From positions 60,749 through 124,748 of the forward strand of contig NZ_KI273056.1 of NCBI RefSeq assembly GCF_000469545.1: 64,000 nt of DNA. The letters run 5' to 3'. This stretch comes from Mitsuokella sp. oral taxon 131 str. W9106. GTDB lineage: Bacteria; Bacillota; Negativicutes; Selenomonadales; Selenomonadaceae. Position numbers and translations under genes: made by a program. Under the pieces are notes generated by a model, which was not told where the DNA came from, did no database searches, and saw only the letters and a program-made list of their open reading frames with translations. Each line of letters starts with the position of its first letter. Position 1 is the first letter of the stretch. Positions 1 to 8,715 of the stretch are shown piece by piece.

Positions 1-980
1 GGTCCATCTGGATGCCACGGTTTTCCTTTGACAAAAAGGGAGCCCCTGTCTATCGCATGGATGCCAAACAGGAGTTCTGCTGTCTCCGTGCGTCCCGAAC
101 CCAAAAGCCCTGCGATGCCAATGACCTCGCCCTTGTGTATCTTCATATCGACCGTTTCGAGTACGCCTGTAGCGCCGATTGCCTTTGCTTCTAAGAAGAC
201 CTCTTCCTTCGGCTCACTCTTTTCTCCCGCCTCGCCCATCGTGCGAACATCGCCAACCTCTTTGCCGACCATTTTCGCGATAAGCTCCAAGCGCGGCAGC
301 CTTGCTGTCTCATAGGCGCCGACCAGCTCGCCATTTCGCAAAATCGTCACATGATCGCAAAGCGTGTAAACCTGCTCTAAAAAATGCGAAATGAAAATAA
401 TGCCCATGCCCTCTTTTTGGAGGTGACGGATGATTTTGAACAGCCGTTCTGTCTCCTGCTCATCGAGCGAGGATGTCGGCTCGTCAAGAATTAAGATTTT
501 CGCCTCGATATCGACTGCGCGGGCAATGGCAATCATCTGCTGCAAGGCGACCGAATAATGATCGAGCGTCCGCGTCACATCAATCCGCACGTCCAAGCGC
601 TCAAGAAGTGCCTGCGCGCGCGCGTTCACCGCCCGCCAGTCGATCCATCCATATCGTTTCGGCTCGCGCCCAATAAAGATATTCTCTGCAACCGTCAGGT
701 TTGGGCATAGATTGACTTCCTGATAAACGGTCGAGATGCCGCACTCCTGCGCTTCCTTTGGCGTGCGCGGTGCGATTTCCCTGCCGTTCATGCGAATCGT
801 GCCGCCATCCTTCTGATAGACCCCCGTAAGAACCTTGACGAGCGTGGACTTGCCTGCGCCGTTCTCTCCCATCAAAGAATGGATCTCGCCAGCGTTCAGC
901 GTGAAATCGACGCCAGAAAGCGCACGGACGCCTGGGAACTCCTTTTCAATCTGCCGCATTTCCAGCAGCGCTCCTGTCAT
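1..980 (-). CDS. ytfR: Sugar ABC transporter ATP-binding protein, YtfR-like (partial, C-terminus outside window)
   Basis: Cytoplasmic ATPase of a CUT2 sugar importer, driving uptake of the sugar caught by the YtfQ-like protein encoded just upstream. I translated the minus strand by hand. The ATG at 980 follows GGGGAGGAGCGGC. The first nucleotide-binding domain is complete: Walker A GENGAGKST near residue 40, the degenerate signature VALQQM typical of this family, and Walker B ILILDEPTSSLD. A second ATPase domain begins (GIAGLLGSGRTET) and is cut by the window edge after about 326 residues; the family is usually close to 500. Permease genes would be expected beyond position 1. The similarity is to the galactofuranose system YtfQRTYjfF, but the substrate cannot be read from the ATPase. 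Confidence 0.9.
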   Translation of the reverse strand, partial: MTGALLEMRQIEKEFPGVRALSGVDFTLNAGEIHSLMGENGAGKSTLVKVLTGVYQKDGGTIRMNGREIAPRTPKEAQECGISTVYQEVNLCPNLTVAENIFIGREPKRYGWIDWRAVNARAQALLERLDVRIDVTRTLDHYSVALQQMIAIARAVDIEAKILILDEPTSSLDEQETERLFKIIRHLQKEGMGIIFISHFLEQVYTLCDHVTILRNGELVGAYETARLPRLELIAKMVGKEVGDVRTMGEAGEKSEPKEEVFLEAKAIGATGVLETVDMKIHKGEVIGIAGLLGSGRTETAELLFGIHAIDRGSLFVKGKPWHPDG

Positions 981-1019
981 GCCGCTCCTCCCCTTTCCAC
1001 ACACAGCGTGCAAAGATGC

Positions 1020-1060
1020 AAAAATGCCGCCCCTTGCATCCATCTAGGCGCGGCATTTTT
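1020..1060 (-). terminator. Intercistronic hairpin between ytfQ-like and ytfR-like genes
   Basis: A perfect 11-bp inverted repeat (AAAAATGCCGC / GCGGCATTTTT) lies in the 119-bp gap between the binding-protein and ATPase genes. On the minus strand it ends in a run of T, so it can act as a leaky terminator or RNA-end stabiliser. Binding-protein genes are commonly expressed above their transporter subunits through such a site. Confidence 0.75.
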
Positions 1061-1099
1061 CTGCCGTTTCCGATTGCCCGCACGCGACAGGCGAAATTC

Positions 1100-2119
1100 T
1101 TAGTATTTGCGCTCCGGCAATGTCTTTTCCGCTACATCGGCAGGGAATATTCCTTCATCGACATAGACGAGCTTCTCGACCTTCTCTCCGGCCAAAACCT
1201 TCTTTGCCGTCTCCATGAGCAGATCGCCTTGGAGCGGATTGCACTCAATCGTACAATTTGCCTTGCCCTCGATCATGGCTTGGAAAATGCCCTTGACTCC
1301 ATCGACCGACACGATGGTGATATCCTTGCCAGGCCGGAGGCCTGCAGCCTCAATCGCTTGGATTGCGCCGAGTGCCATATCATCGTTGTGCGCAAAGAGA
1401 ATGTCAATCTTGTCGCGGTTCGATTTCAAGAAGGACTCCATGACCTCTTGCCCTTTCTGGCGCGTGAACTCGCCCGTCTGGGAGGCAAGGATGTTGTACT
1501 TGGAAGCATTCTGTGAGGCTTCCATCTCCGTCTTGAATCCTTCCTGGCGACGAATGGCAACCGACGAACCGACCGTTCCTTCCAAAATAACAATATTGAA
1601 CTGGCTTCCGCCATCGCGCGGCTTCTTGTTTTCCTTCGTCATGTACGAGTCGATCCAGTCAAAGACTTTCTTGCCCTCGGAAAGAGAATCCGTTCCGAGC
1701 TTCGCAGCATAAAGCGAATCGTCGCTGAGCTTGACATCGCGATCCACGACTATCACGGGAATCTTCGCATCCTTCGCTTCTTTCAGCACGGTGTCCCATC
1801 CCGTCTCCACGATTGGCACAAAGGCGATAATGTCCACCCCCTGCGCAATGAAGGAGCGAATTGCCTTGATTTGATTCTCCTGCTTCTGCTGCGCATCTGA
1901 GAATTGAAGGTTGATACCTGCCGCCTCGGCTGCTTTCTTGATGGATTCCGTGTTCGCCGTACGCCACTCGGACTCCGCGCCGATCTGCGAAAATCCCATC
2001 GTAATCTGCTTGCCCCCCGATCCGGACCCAGACCCGGAGGACTTTGTCGCTCCGCCGCCACAGCCGGCAGCAACCGTCATCATCATAACGGTCAGTACTA
2101 AAGCAAGAATCTTTTTCAT
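1100..2119 (-). CDS. ytfQ: Sugar ABC transporter substrate-binding lipoprotein, YtfQ-like
   Basis: Periplasmic-binding-protein family 1 (RbsB/YtfQ type), 339 aa, first gene of the minus-strand sugar ABC operon. The start is the ATG at 2119 (MKKILALVL), which has an upstream GGAAAGGG. Further in-frame ATG codons upstream lie in the leader and give non-protein-like sequence. A lipoprotein signal ends in VAAGC with the lipid-accepting Cys at residue 20, followed by a Gly/Ser linker. Blocks resembling E. coli YtfQ are MGFSQIGAESEWR, QQKQENQIKAIRSF, VVDRDVKLSD, EGTVGSSVA, FTRQKGQEVMESF and FAHNDDMALGAIQAI. Galactofuranose or another furanose is a plausible ligand, inferred from similarity only. 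Confidence 0.9.
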   Translation of the reverse strand: MKKILALVLTVMMMTVAAGCGGGATKSSGSGSGSGGKQITMGFSQIGAESEWRTANTESIKKAAEAAGINLQFSDAQQKQENQIKAIRSFIAQGVDIIAFVPIVETGWDTVLKEAKDAKIPVIVVDRDVKLSDDSLYAAKLGTDSLSEGKKVFDWIDSYMTKENKKPRDGGSQFNIVILEGTVGSSVAIRRQEGFKTEMEASQNASKYNILASQTGEFTRQKGQEVMESFLKSNRDKIDILFAHNDDMALGAIQAIEAAGLRPGKDITIVSVDGVKGIFQAMIEGKANCTIECNPLQGDLLMETAKKVLAGEKVEKLVYVDEGIFPADVAEKTLPERKY

Positions 2120-2269
2120 CGTTTTGCACCCTTTCCTCTTCCCATGATTCCCACCTCGTCCGACATCCATTCCCTTAAAATATGCTCGTACACAATTAAG
2201 GATTCTTAATGCGATGCCGTTTCCAAAGAAAGAAAATGGATTAAATTTTTTCTTTCTTATTTTATCGCT

Positions 2270-2298
2270 ATAATATATCATTTTAATTGTCTTGTCAA
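2270..2298 (-). promoter_or_regulatory. Sigma-70 promoter of the ytfQ-like operon
   Basis: On the minus strand TTGACA (2298-2293), a 17-bp spacer and TATTAT (2275-2270). The predicted transcript has a leader of about 140 nt before the ATG at 2119. A divergent promoter for rubrerythrin starts about 115 bp away. Confidence 0.75.
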
Positions 2299-2414
2299 TT
2301 CTTATTTCGATATTTCACAATATTTTATCTACATGAAGTGCTCGAGCACACTTTTTGAGTTTGTGAGAAGAAGGATAGGAACCCCGGCAAATTGAGAATT
2401 GGGTGGGTGCCACG

Positions 2415-2442
2415 TTGACAAAAAGGCGCGCCATGGTATAAT
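2415..2442 (+). promoter_or_regulatory. Promoter of the rubrerythrin gene
   Basis: TTGACA (2415-2420), 16-bp spacer, TATAAT (2437-2442): both boxes match consensus. It leaves a leader of about 115 nt before the ATG at 2567. I see no coding potential or recognisable riboswitch in the rest of the 2120-2566 gap. Confidence 0.8.
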
Positions 2443-2566
2443 AAAGAAGTATTATTAATTATGGAATCAAGGATAACATGAAGTCGCCTGGATCGGTACG
2501 GATACGCTGCATCTGTTTGGGAGGCCAGCTTATCCGTGCTTCCTTGGAATGACAGGAGGGCTTACC

Positions 2567-3115
2567 ATGGCAGAAAAAAAGACCGCTTACGCGGGAACGC
2601 AGACGGAGAAGAACCTGCTTGCCGCATTTGCGGGCGAGAGCATGGCAACGAACAAGTATACGTACTTCGCATCGCAGGCGCAGAAGGACGGCTATGAGCA
2701 GATAGCTGCCATCTTTCTGAAGACCGCCGGAAACGAGCGCTACCACGCGAAGATGTGGCTGCGCGAGCTCGCGGGGATCAACGATACGCTGTCAAATCTA
2801 AACGATGCCGCAGACGGCGAAAACCACGAGTGGACGGACATGTACGAAGGCTTCGCGAAGACGGCAGAGGAGGAGGGCTTCAAGGCGCTCGCCCGGAAGT
2901 TCCGTCTCGTCGGCGCGATCGAGAAGCACCATGAGGAGCGCTACCGCGCACTCATCAAAAACATCGAGACGGCGCAAGTCTTTGAAAAGAGCGAGGTCAA
3001 GATTTGGGAGTGCCGCAACTGCGGGCACATCATCGTCGGCAAGAAGGCACCGGAAATCTGTCCGACATGCGGGCATCCGAAGAGCTTCTTTGAGATTTCG
3101 GCAGATAACTTCTAA
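2567..3115 (+). CDS. rbr: Rubrerythrin
   Basis: Cytoplasmic non-haem diiron peroxidase (NADH-dependent H2O2 reduction) of anaerobes, 182 aa. The N-terminal four-helix ferritin-like domain carries the diiron ligands in [15 protein letters not shown] and IEKHHEERY. The C-terminal rubredoxin-like domain has two Cys pairs, CRNC and CPTC, about 15 residues apart. ATG 2567 is preferred over ATG 2549 because ACAGGAGGG lies 6 bases before it. The gene is monocistronic, with a consensus promoter upstream and a terminator just after it, which fits an independently expressed oxidative-stress gene. Confidence 0.96.
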   Translation: MAEKKTAYAGTQTEKNLLAAFAGESMATNKYTYFASQAQKDGYEQIAAIFLKTAGNERYHAKMWLRELAGINDTLSNLNDAADGENHEWTDMYEGFAKTAEEEGFKALARKFRLVGAIEKHHEERYRALIKNIETAQVFEKSEVKIWECRNCGHIIVGKKAPEICPTCGHPKSFFEISADNF

Positions 3116-3143
3116 GGATCTGCGGACAAGCGGATAAAAGGAA

Positions 3144-3185
3144 AGCGGCGGGCGCATTCCGCCATCGGAATGCGGCCGCTTTTTC
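3144..3185 (+). terminator. Rho-independent terminator after rubrerythrin
   Basis: AGCGGC and GCGCATTCCG pair with CGGAATGCG and GCCGCT around a short loop, followed by TTTTTC. Confidence 0.85.
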
Positions 3186-3187
3186 TA

Positions 3188-3216
3188 TTGACATTCTGCC
3201 TGCAAAAAAATACAAT
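3188..3216 (+). promoter_or_regulatory. Promoter of the M20 amidohydrolase gene
   Basis: TTGACA (3188-3193), 17-bp spacer, TACAAT (3211-3216). The leader is about 40 nt. Confidence 0.8.
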
Positions 3217-3261
3217 GGCTTTGTAACCTACTTCGTTTATATGGTATAAAGGAGAACGCGT

Positions 3262-4422
3262 ATGGCGGACAAAAACGAGCGGATTGAAACGACCATCACC
3301 GAGGAATTTCGCTGGCTGCACCGCCACCCGGAACTTTCCCATGAAGAGTTCGAGACGACGAAGCGCGTGCGCACGGCGCTCCTCGCGGCCCATGTACGCA
3401 TCCTCGACCTGCCGCTCGCGACGGGGCTCATCGCAGAGGTCGGCGAGGGCGATCCCGTCATCGCGATCCGCTGCGACATCGACGCGCTTCCCGTCGAGGA
3501 GCAGACGAATCTCCCCTACCGCTCAGAGGCGTTCGGGAAGATGCACGCCTGCGGGCACGACTTCCACACGGCTGCCGTGCTCGGCGCAGCGCTTCTCCTA
3601 AAAGAGCGCGAAGGGGCACGCAGGGGACGCGTGCGCATCGTGTTCCAGCCTGCGGAGGAAGCACCCGGCGGCGCGAAGGACGTGCTGAAGACGGGGGCGC
3701 TCGACGGCGTCTCTGCGATTTTCGGCATCCATGCGGCGCCCGCGCTCGAAGTCGGCACCGTCGGCATCCGCGCAGGTGCCGTCACGGCGTCCGTCGATCG
3801 CTTTCAGTTCCGTTTCTGCGGCAAGGGAACGCATGCGGCGCACCCAAACCACGGCATCGACCCAATCCCCATCGCCGCCGCTTTCGTGCAGGCGGTGCAG
3901 ACGGTCGTCTCGCGCAGCCTTGACCCATTCTCGGCAGGACTCGTGAGCGTCACGCACGTCGAAGCAGGCAATACGTGGAACGTTCTTCCCGAAACGGCCT
4001 TCGTCGAGGGCACAACGCGCAGCCTGTCCGCTGCGGATCGCACACGCATCCGCGAGCGCGTCTGCGCCATCGCCGAGGGCGCGGCGGCAGCAGGCGGCGC
4101 ACGGCTCGAATCGGACTGGTACGCGGGACCGCCTGCGACGGACAACGATCCCGCTTGGACGCTCCTCGCGAGCAAAGTTGCCGAAGCGGAGGGTCTCGCC
4201 GTCCTCCCTGCTGAGGTCGCGCTCATCGGCGAGGATTTCGCCTTTTATCAGGAGTATATCCCCGGCGCATTCCTTCTCGTCGGCACGGGCCTTTCCGCAC
4301 CGCTCCACAATCCGAAATTCGAAGCGAGCCCCACGGCGCTCTTCCCCACGGCACACTATCTCGCCGCACTCGCAGATGCCGCACGGTCCGCCCCCATAAA
4401 AAAGGCAGGCCAATCAAAGTAA
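3262..4422 (+). CDS. M20 family metallo-amidohydrolase (hippurate/IAA-amino acid hydrolase-like)
   Basis: Zinc-dependent hydrolase that removes an acyl group from an N-acyl amino acid, 386 aa, the usual length for M20D. Metal and catalytic motifs are present: DIDALPVEE near residue 70, CGHDFHTAA near 95, the catalytic pair in PAEEAPGGA near 135, GIHAAP near 160 and a late GEDFAFY. The start has AAAGGAG seven bases upstream. It stands alone between its own promoter and a strong terminator, so context does not identify the substrate. N-acetyl-diaminopimelate deacetylase, hippuricase or a general N-acyl-amino-acid aminoacylase are all possible. Confidence 0.9.
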   Translation: MADKNERIETTITEEFRWLHRHPELSHEEFETTKRVRTALLAAHVRILDLPLATGLIAEVGEGDPVIAIRCDIDALPVEEQTNLPYRSEAFGKMHACGHDFHTAAVLGAALLLKEREGARRGRVRIVFQPAEEAPGGAKDVLKTGALDGVSAIFGIHAAPALEVGTVGIRAGAVTASVDRFQFRFCGKGTHAAHPNHGIDPIPIAAAFVQAVQTVVSRSLDPFSAGLVSVTHVEAGNTWNVLPETAFVEGTTRSLSAADRTRIRERVCAIAEGAAAAGGARLESDWYAGPPATDNDPAWTLLASKVAEAEGLAVLPAEVALIGEDFAFYQEYIPGAFLLVGTGLSAPLHNPKFEASPTALFPTAHYLAALADAARSAPIKKAGQSK

Positions 4423-4425
4423 AAG

Positions 4426-4464
4426 CGGGATCTGCCCGTTTGCCTCTGCCGCAGATCCCGTTTT
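4426..4464. terminator. Bidirectional terminator between convergent genes
   Basis: CGGGATCTGC (4426-4435) pairs perfectly with GCAGATCCCG (4451-4460), followed by TTTT on the plus strand and a weaker T-rich run on the minus strand. It separates the M20 gene from the convergent membrane-protein gene. Confidence 0.85.
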
Positions 4465-4509
4465 CCAAGCGGTACGGTGTCCGTGCGCGCGCCCGTGTTG
4501 CGTACCCTG

Positions 4510-5145
4510 TCACCTCTCCCACGGCATGACGAAGCGAAGCTTCCCTGCCTTGCGTGCAGGCGGCTCGTCTTCCTTCTGCACGGACGATACCGGCGATGCG
4601 GAGGCGGCCTGCCCTTCGGGCGCGGCGGGTGCGCCTTCCGCCCGCCCGCCGTCCGCATCTTCCGCGTGGACTGCGGGCTTTCCCGCCGGCTCCTCCTGTT
4701 CCGCGCCGACGCGCGCCGCCTTTTTTGGCGCCGCTTCCTCGTCGTCCGCATAGTCGTACGAAAGTCCGCCCGTCGGTTCATCGTAGAGATCGACGGGACC
4801 GTAGCCGTACATGCGCTCCGCGCGCGCGCGCGCCGCCTGCTTGCGCTCCTGCTCCGCCTTCATCGCCTTGCTCCTGTGCGCAAGGCGCGTCGCGAGCGGT
4901 GCCGTCGATGGAAAGTCGCGCCTGAGCTGCGTCGTCATGCTGCCGATGCGCCGCACGGCGCCCGCCTCCATGCGCTGGCGCTTTTCCCGCGCTTCGCGCA
5001 CGATCTCGACGGCACGCTCTTTCTGCGCGATCTCAAACTGCCGCCTCGCCTGCTCCATCTCGTTCTTTTCGTTGATGCGAAAGAGACGCCCGACGACATA
5101 GGAAAGCCCTGCTATGAGGACAAACAAGATGATCCCTGCCACCAT
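4510..5145 (-). CDS. Single-pass membrane protein with charged cytoplasmic tail, unknown function
   Basis: 211 aa, not recognised. One hydrophobic segment at residues 3-18 (VAGIILFVLIAGLSYVVG) is followed by a long Arg/Lys/Glu-rich helix (about 25-115) likely to form a coiled coil. A low-complexity Ala/Pro/Glu-rich region follows, ending in KLRFVMPWER. The start has GGAGGTG seven bases upstream. It is the last of three N-terminally anchored proteins on this strand. A terminator lies between it and the previous gene, so it may have its own promoter. The charged tail suggests a scaffold or division/envelope-associated role, but that is a guess. Confidence 0.7.
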   Translation of the reverse strand: MVAGIILFVLIAGLSYVVGRLFRINEKNEMEQARRQFEIAQKERAVEIVREAREKRQRMEAGAVRRIGSMTTQLRRDFPSTAPLATRLAHRSKAMKAEQERKQAARARAERMYGYGPVDLYDEPTGGLSYDYADDEEAAPKKAARVGAEQEEPAGKPAVHAEDADGGRAEGAPAAPEGQAASASPVSSVQKEDEPPARKAGKLRFVMPWER

Positions 5146-5231
5146 GCGTCACACCTCCATTCAAAACCACTACGCCTATTGTACCGAAAACCGGCGCGCA
5201 CGGCAAGGGGCGAGAACGATTCCTTGCACCG

Positions 5232-5267
5232 AAAAACGCGCACCTCCCGCTGCCGGGACATGCGCGT
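5232..5267 (-). terminator. Terminator after the 234-aa membrane protein gene
   Basis: On the minus strand ACGCGCA and an inner TCCC pair with GGGA and TGCGCGT, followed by TTTTT. Confidence 0.7.
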
Positions 5268-5280
5268 CCTGCGTTCTCAT

Positions 5281-5985
5281 TTAGTCGAGGCGAATGACGC
5301 CCGGATTCGCGACCTTCCAGCCGTCGCCTTTCTTGTGGAATATGGCAGGGATGCGGATGTGAATGCCCTTCTTATCGCCCTTCTCGAAGTTCGAGGCGAA
5401 CGTCTCCTTCAGCCCCTTCTTGTCGTGAAGCTCCTGCGTGTAGACTTGGTCGAGCTTCGGCACGACGGCGTATTCCGTCTCTTTTCCCGGCACGGACGCT
5501 GCCCAGCAGACGGCATCCTTAAGGCTCTGTGTCGACTCATACTGCGGCATGTGCTGATTCGCATGCTGCGTGTCGTAGCCGACGCAGACGAGGAGCTCGA
5601 TCTTCTGATCCTTGATGAACTTCTCGCAGAGCGCCGGGCGCTTCTCGTCGGCCGCCGTGTCCGCGAGCGCGTTGTAGGCATCGACGAAATCCTGCCACGG
5701 CGCTTTCGGGCGCTCGTGCTTCGGCGGCTCTGCGGGTGCCGCAGGCTCAGGTTCGGACTCTGGCTCAGGGCCGGGCCCCGGCTCAGGCTCCGCTGCGCGG
5801 CCCTGAGCCTCCTCCTTCAGCATGCGTACCTCTTCTTCGAGCGCGGCAATACGCCCGGAAAGACCGCGGCGCTGATGGTGCAATGCGGTATTGAACGCCG
5901 CTGCGATGAGCGACAAGATGCCGAGCACGAGCCCGAGCGCTGCGACGAGCGCAATCACAAACGGTGAAAATACCATGTTCCCCAT
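5281..5985 (-). CDS. Membrane-anchored protein with Pro/Glu linker and C-terminal globular domain, unknown function
   Basis: 234 aa, not recognised. The order is a membrane helix (residues 6-30), a short coiled coil (about 40-62), a Pro/Glu repeat linker of PE dipeptides (about 65-90), and a compact C-terminal domain (95-234) ending in GDGWKVANPGVIRLD. That ending has the flavour of NTF2-like or lumazine-binding folds, but I cannot assign it. The start at 5985 has only a weak ribosome site; ATG 5976 (MVFSP) is equally possible. The neighbouring gene upstream encodes another anchored protein, so the two may work together in the envelope. Confidence 0.7.
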   Translation of the reverse strand: MGNMVFSPFVIALVAALGLVLGILSLIAAAFNTALHHQRRGLSGRIAALEEEVRMLKEEAQGRAAEPEPGPGPEPESEPEPAAPAEPPKHERPKAPWQDFVDAYNALADTAADEKRPALCEKFIKDQKIELLVCVGYDTQHANQHMPQYESTQSLKDAVCWAASVPGKETEYAVVPKLDQVYTQELHDKKGLKETFASNFEKGDKKGIHIRIPAIFHKKGDGWKVANPGVIRLD

Positions 5986-6028
5986 GGCTGCACCTAACCT
6001 TTCTCTAGATCAATCCCTTTACCGAACA

Positions 6029-6046
6029 AGGCGGCTTGCGCCGCCT
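6029..6046 (-). terminator. Short hairpin after the 249-aa membrane protein gene
   Basis: A perfect 7-bp stem, AGGCGGC / GCCGCCT, with a 4-base loop, eight bases after the stop codon at 6054. The T-run is poor, so it may be a weak terminator or RNA stabiliser. Confidence 0.4.
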
Positions 6047-6053
6047 ATTTTGC

Positions 6054-6803
6054 TTACTGGTCAGGACTGCTGTCCCCTTCGTCGATGGACTTCTTCCTGC
6101 CACTGAGTATATCGTACAAATCGACCATATCCTTAATCTCCATGGCCTCTCGTGCCGCTATCCCGCGGTCATCGTTCGAGCCGCTCACGCCCGCCATGAA
6201 GATCTTCCCGCCGAGGCCGTACGCGACCTCTCGCATGGCGCGAAGCGCATAGGCATCGGCAGGCTGATCAAAGGTCTCGATGATGCCGCCTTCCTTTCGG
6301 TCATACGTCTCGACGGGAACAGCGGCTTCGATCTGATACGCTTCTTTCTTGCTCGTCTGAACGACGATGCCGTGGAATCCCATCGGGCGCTGCCCGAGGT
6401 GCGATACGGTGATGTAGAGCTGCACACTATTTCCATTTTGAATGATATAAGGCTGCAAGTAGATCCCGTCTTCCGTCGGCATCTCATAGGCGTAGCGCGT
6501 GCCGCCATCCCCCGTCTGCTCCATCTTCATATCCGCCGTCAGCCCGCGGATGACCTGATCCGGATTCTCTGCGGTTCCTGCTTTTTTATCGGCTTCGGCG
6601 CGCACCTTCCAACGCTCCGCGTTCTCCGCGAGCTCTTTCTGCTCGCGCGCCTCGATTTTCGCACGCGTCTCGGCATCTTTCTGGTCCTGCCGCTGCTGCA
6701 TGACAACGCGAAGCTGCTGGTACTGCACGGCGGCAAAATAGCCTGCTGCTCCCGCCACGCCAACGACGAGAAGCACAATGAAAACAATCTTGAACTTGCT
6801 CAA
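6054..6803 (-). CDS. Membrane-anchored coiled-coil protein, unknown function (TTG start)
   Basis: 249 aa from a TTG start at 6803. AAAGGAG lies 7 bases before this TTG, while the upstream in-frame ATG codons (6830, 6821) have no ribosome site. A membrane helix (residues 4-25) is followed by a Gln/Arg/Glu-rich coiled coil (about 30-80). The C-terminal domain is soluble, with GLTADMKMEQ, YLQPYIIQNG and GGKIFMAGV. Not recognised. It follows the FIST-GGDEF gene by 54 bp and precedes the two other anchored proteins, so a shared transcript is likely. An envelope-linked function is inferred from topology only. Confidence 0.72.
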   Translation of the reverse strand: MSKFKIVFIVLLVVGVAGAAGYFAAVQYQQLRVVMQQRQDQKDAETRAKIEAREQKELAENAERWKVRAEADKKAGTAENPDQVIRGLTADMKMEQTGDGGTRYAYEMPTEDGIYLQPYIIQNGNSVQLYITVSHLGQRPMGFHGIVVQTSKKEAYQIEAAVPVETYDRKEGGIIETFDQPADAYALRAMREVAYGLGGKIFMAGVSGSNDDRGIAAREAMEIKDMVDLYDILSGRKKSIDEGDSSPDQ

Positions 6804-6857
6804 AGCCTTGCTCCTTTCCATCCATTGCATGCGCCGTTTCCCGGAAAGGCACGCGCC

Positions 6858-8654
6858 CTACGCAGAAGCGACACTTCCCTTTCCCTTGATGCGCTTCGCC
6901 TTGTAGAGCGCCTGATCCACACGCCTGAACAGCGTTTCGGACGTGTCGCTGTCGCATGCCGTCGCGATGCCGCAGCTCGCTGTGAAATGGCTGCCGTCCG
7001 GCAGGATGTCAAGAGCCTTGACCTCCGCGCGGATGCGGTCGGCAATGGAGAGGGCCCGCCCCTCATCCGCACCGCCCAGGATCACGATGAACTCATCGCC
7101 TCCCCAACGGCTCGGCATGTCGGTCGCGGTGCGCGTGCACCGTTTCAAGACCTCCGCAAGCCCTTTGAGCGCACGGTCTCCCATCGCATGCCCGTAGGTA
7201 TCGTTGATGTGCTTGAAATTGTCGAGGTCGAGCATGAGCAGCGTCAGCGGACGGCCTGCCTGGATCGCCTCGGGGAGCACCCGCACGAGCTCGCGTTCCG
7301 CCATGCGGCGGTTCATGAGTCCCGTGAGGTCATCGCGCTCCGCGAAATGCAGGAGGCTCGTATGCGCCTCCTCCCACTCTTCCGTGATGGTGCCGATGAA
7401 GTGGACGAGGTGCGCAATGACGGAGGTCTGATTGTGAAAGACCGGCTGCTGGACGGGCGGCAGCGGGCAAAGCGGCTCCTTTGGCGCGCCCTCCCGCATC
7501 CCAACGGTGACGAGGGTCATGTTTGTCGTCATGAGATCCCCCTCCAGATACAGGATCTCGCTATACGAATAAAAGCCGTTTGACGGGGCAATCTGTTTCA
7601 GGAGGGCAAGCTCCTGCAGCATCCCTTCCTGCAGGTAGCTCTGGCGTCCGAGACAGCTCACGACCTGCACCGCTTCGGGCTGGAACGCATGGATCTTGAC
7701 ATGCGCTTCCATCGCATCGCGGACGATGGCATGCGGATCGCCGTAAGACAAGCGTACCGCATCACCCACGTGAATATCCCCACCGAGAAGGACTGCCCCA
7801 TCGGGACGAATGCCGCGGATGAACCGCGCGAGCGTCGCACCGCTGCGCTCCACGCAGAGGGGAAACGAGAGGATGTCCATGAGGTCGTTCCACCCCGCAT
7901 CGACGCCAAGATAGCGTATGAAGAACTGGACGGCAGGCTTCGCATCAATTTCGACCACGCAGCAGGGGCCGTCAATCTTCGTAATCGTCACCGTATGGCC
8001 GAGAGGCCGCCACCCGAAGGAATGCTCGGCCGTGACCGCGAGTTCCTCGCCGCTGTATAGGATGGCCACGCCGCCGCGCTCTATTTCCTCATCCTCGGCG
8101 ATGAGCCTGCCGCCCCCGAAGTACATCCTCGGATCCGTGCAGCCCGTCCACCCGCCAAAAATCACAAGGTCAGGCGCGGCCTTGGAGACCACCTCGGAAA
8201 AGCGCAAAAAATCCAACTCAAAATCCGTCAGGAGGATCTGCGCTGCACGGACATTCTTCTCCTTGCGGATCGCCTCGATAAAGCCTTCGCCTATGCGCTG
8301 CGGTACGATGTCCGAGTCTTCCCCGCAGTAAAGCGTCACATGGCTCGTCTCAAAGAATTGAAACGCGGCAAGGATCTTCGCCGCCCCTTCCCGATTCGGC
8401 ACCTGCTTTGCGACGAGCGGCACGCCGGCGTCGGCAATCCCGATGGCGACATACGCTCCGACAAACCTCGCCTGTGGGAACGATGCCCGCACAGCGCGGC
8501 GCAGCGCATCCAGCAAGCCTGCCGCATCATCGCGCACAAAAACCTGGACCAGGACGGACGAGCACCGCGGCATGGCGTCTTGCTCTTTCCGTGCCTTTTC
8601 CATGCAGGAAGCAATATCCGCCTCCGTTTGGATCGCGTACGAAACCTGCTTCAA
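6858..8654 (-). CDS. FIST-domain sensor diguanylate cyclase (TTG start)
   Basis: Predicted cytoplasmic sensor making cyclic di-GMP, 598 aa. The FIST_N domain (about 25-225) contains LVIFGGWTGC, and the FIST_C domain (about 240-390) follows; FIST domains are thought to bind small ligands such as amino acids. A GGDEF domain occupies about 430-598 with an intact active site RWGGDEF. The inhibitory RxxD site five residues upstream reads TATD, so product inhibition is probably absent. The start is the TTG at 8654, with AGGAGG 7 bases upstream; a TTG nine codons earlier has no site. No membrane segment. A promoter with a palindrome between its boxes lies upstream. Confidence 0.9.
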   Translation of the reverse strand: MKQVSYAIQTEADIASCMEKARKEQDAMPRCSSVLVQVFVRDDAAGLLDALRRAVRASFPQARFVGAYVAIGIADAGVPLVAKQVPNREGAAKILAAFQFFETSHVTLYCGEDSDIVPQRIGEGFIEAIRKEKNVRAAQILLTDFELDFLRFSEVVSKAAPDLVIFGGWTGCTDPRMYFGGGRLIAEDEEIERGGVAILYSGEELAVTAEHSFGWRPLGHTVTITKIDGPCCVVEIDAKPAVQFFIRYLGVDAGWNDLMDILSFPLCVERSGATLARFIRGIRPDGAVLLGGDIHVGDAVRLSYGDPHAIVRDAMEAHVKIHAFQPEAVQVVSCLGRQSYLQEGMLQELALLKQIAPSNGFYSYSEILYLEGDLMTTNMTLVTVGMREGAPKEPLCPLPPVQQPVFHNQTSVIAHLVHFIGTITEEWEEAHTSLLHFAERDDLTGLMNRRMAERELVRVLPEAIQAGRPLTLLMLDLDNFKHINDTYGHAMGDRALKGLAEVLKRCTRTATDMPSRWGGDEFIVILGGADEGRALSIADRIRAEVKALDILPDGSHFTASCGIATACDSDTSETLFRRVDQALYKAKRIKGKGSVASA

Positions 8655-8715
8655 GGACAACCCTCCTAACCGAATACACAATACACGAATCCTATTCTAT
8701 CTTGAGTATAAACCT

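Noticed and set aside
4477..5967. Long plus-strand open frame (about 496 aa)
   Set aside because: Antisense to two minus-strand genes that have ribosome sites, membrane helices and a terminator. The predicted protein is Arg/Leu/His-rich shadow sequence typical of GC-rich DNA.
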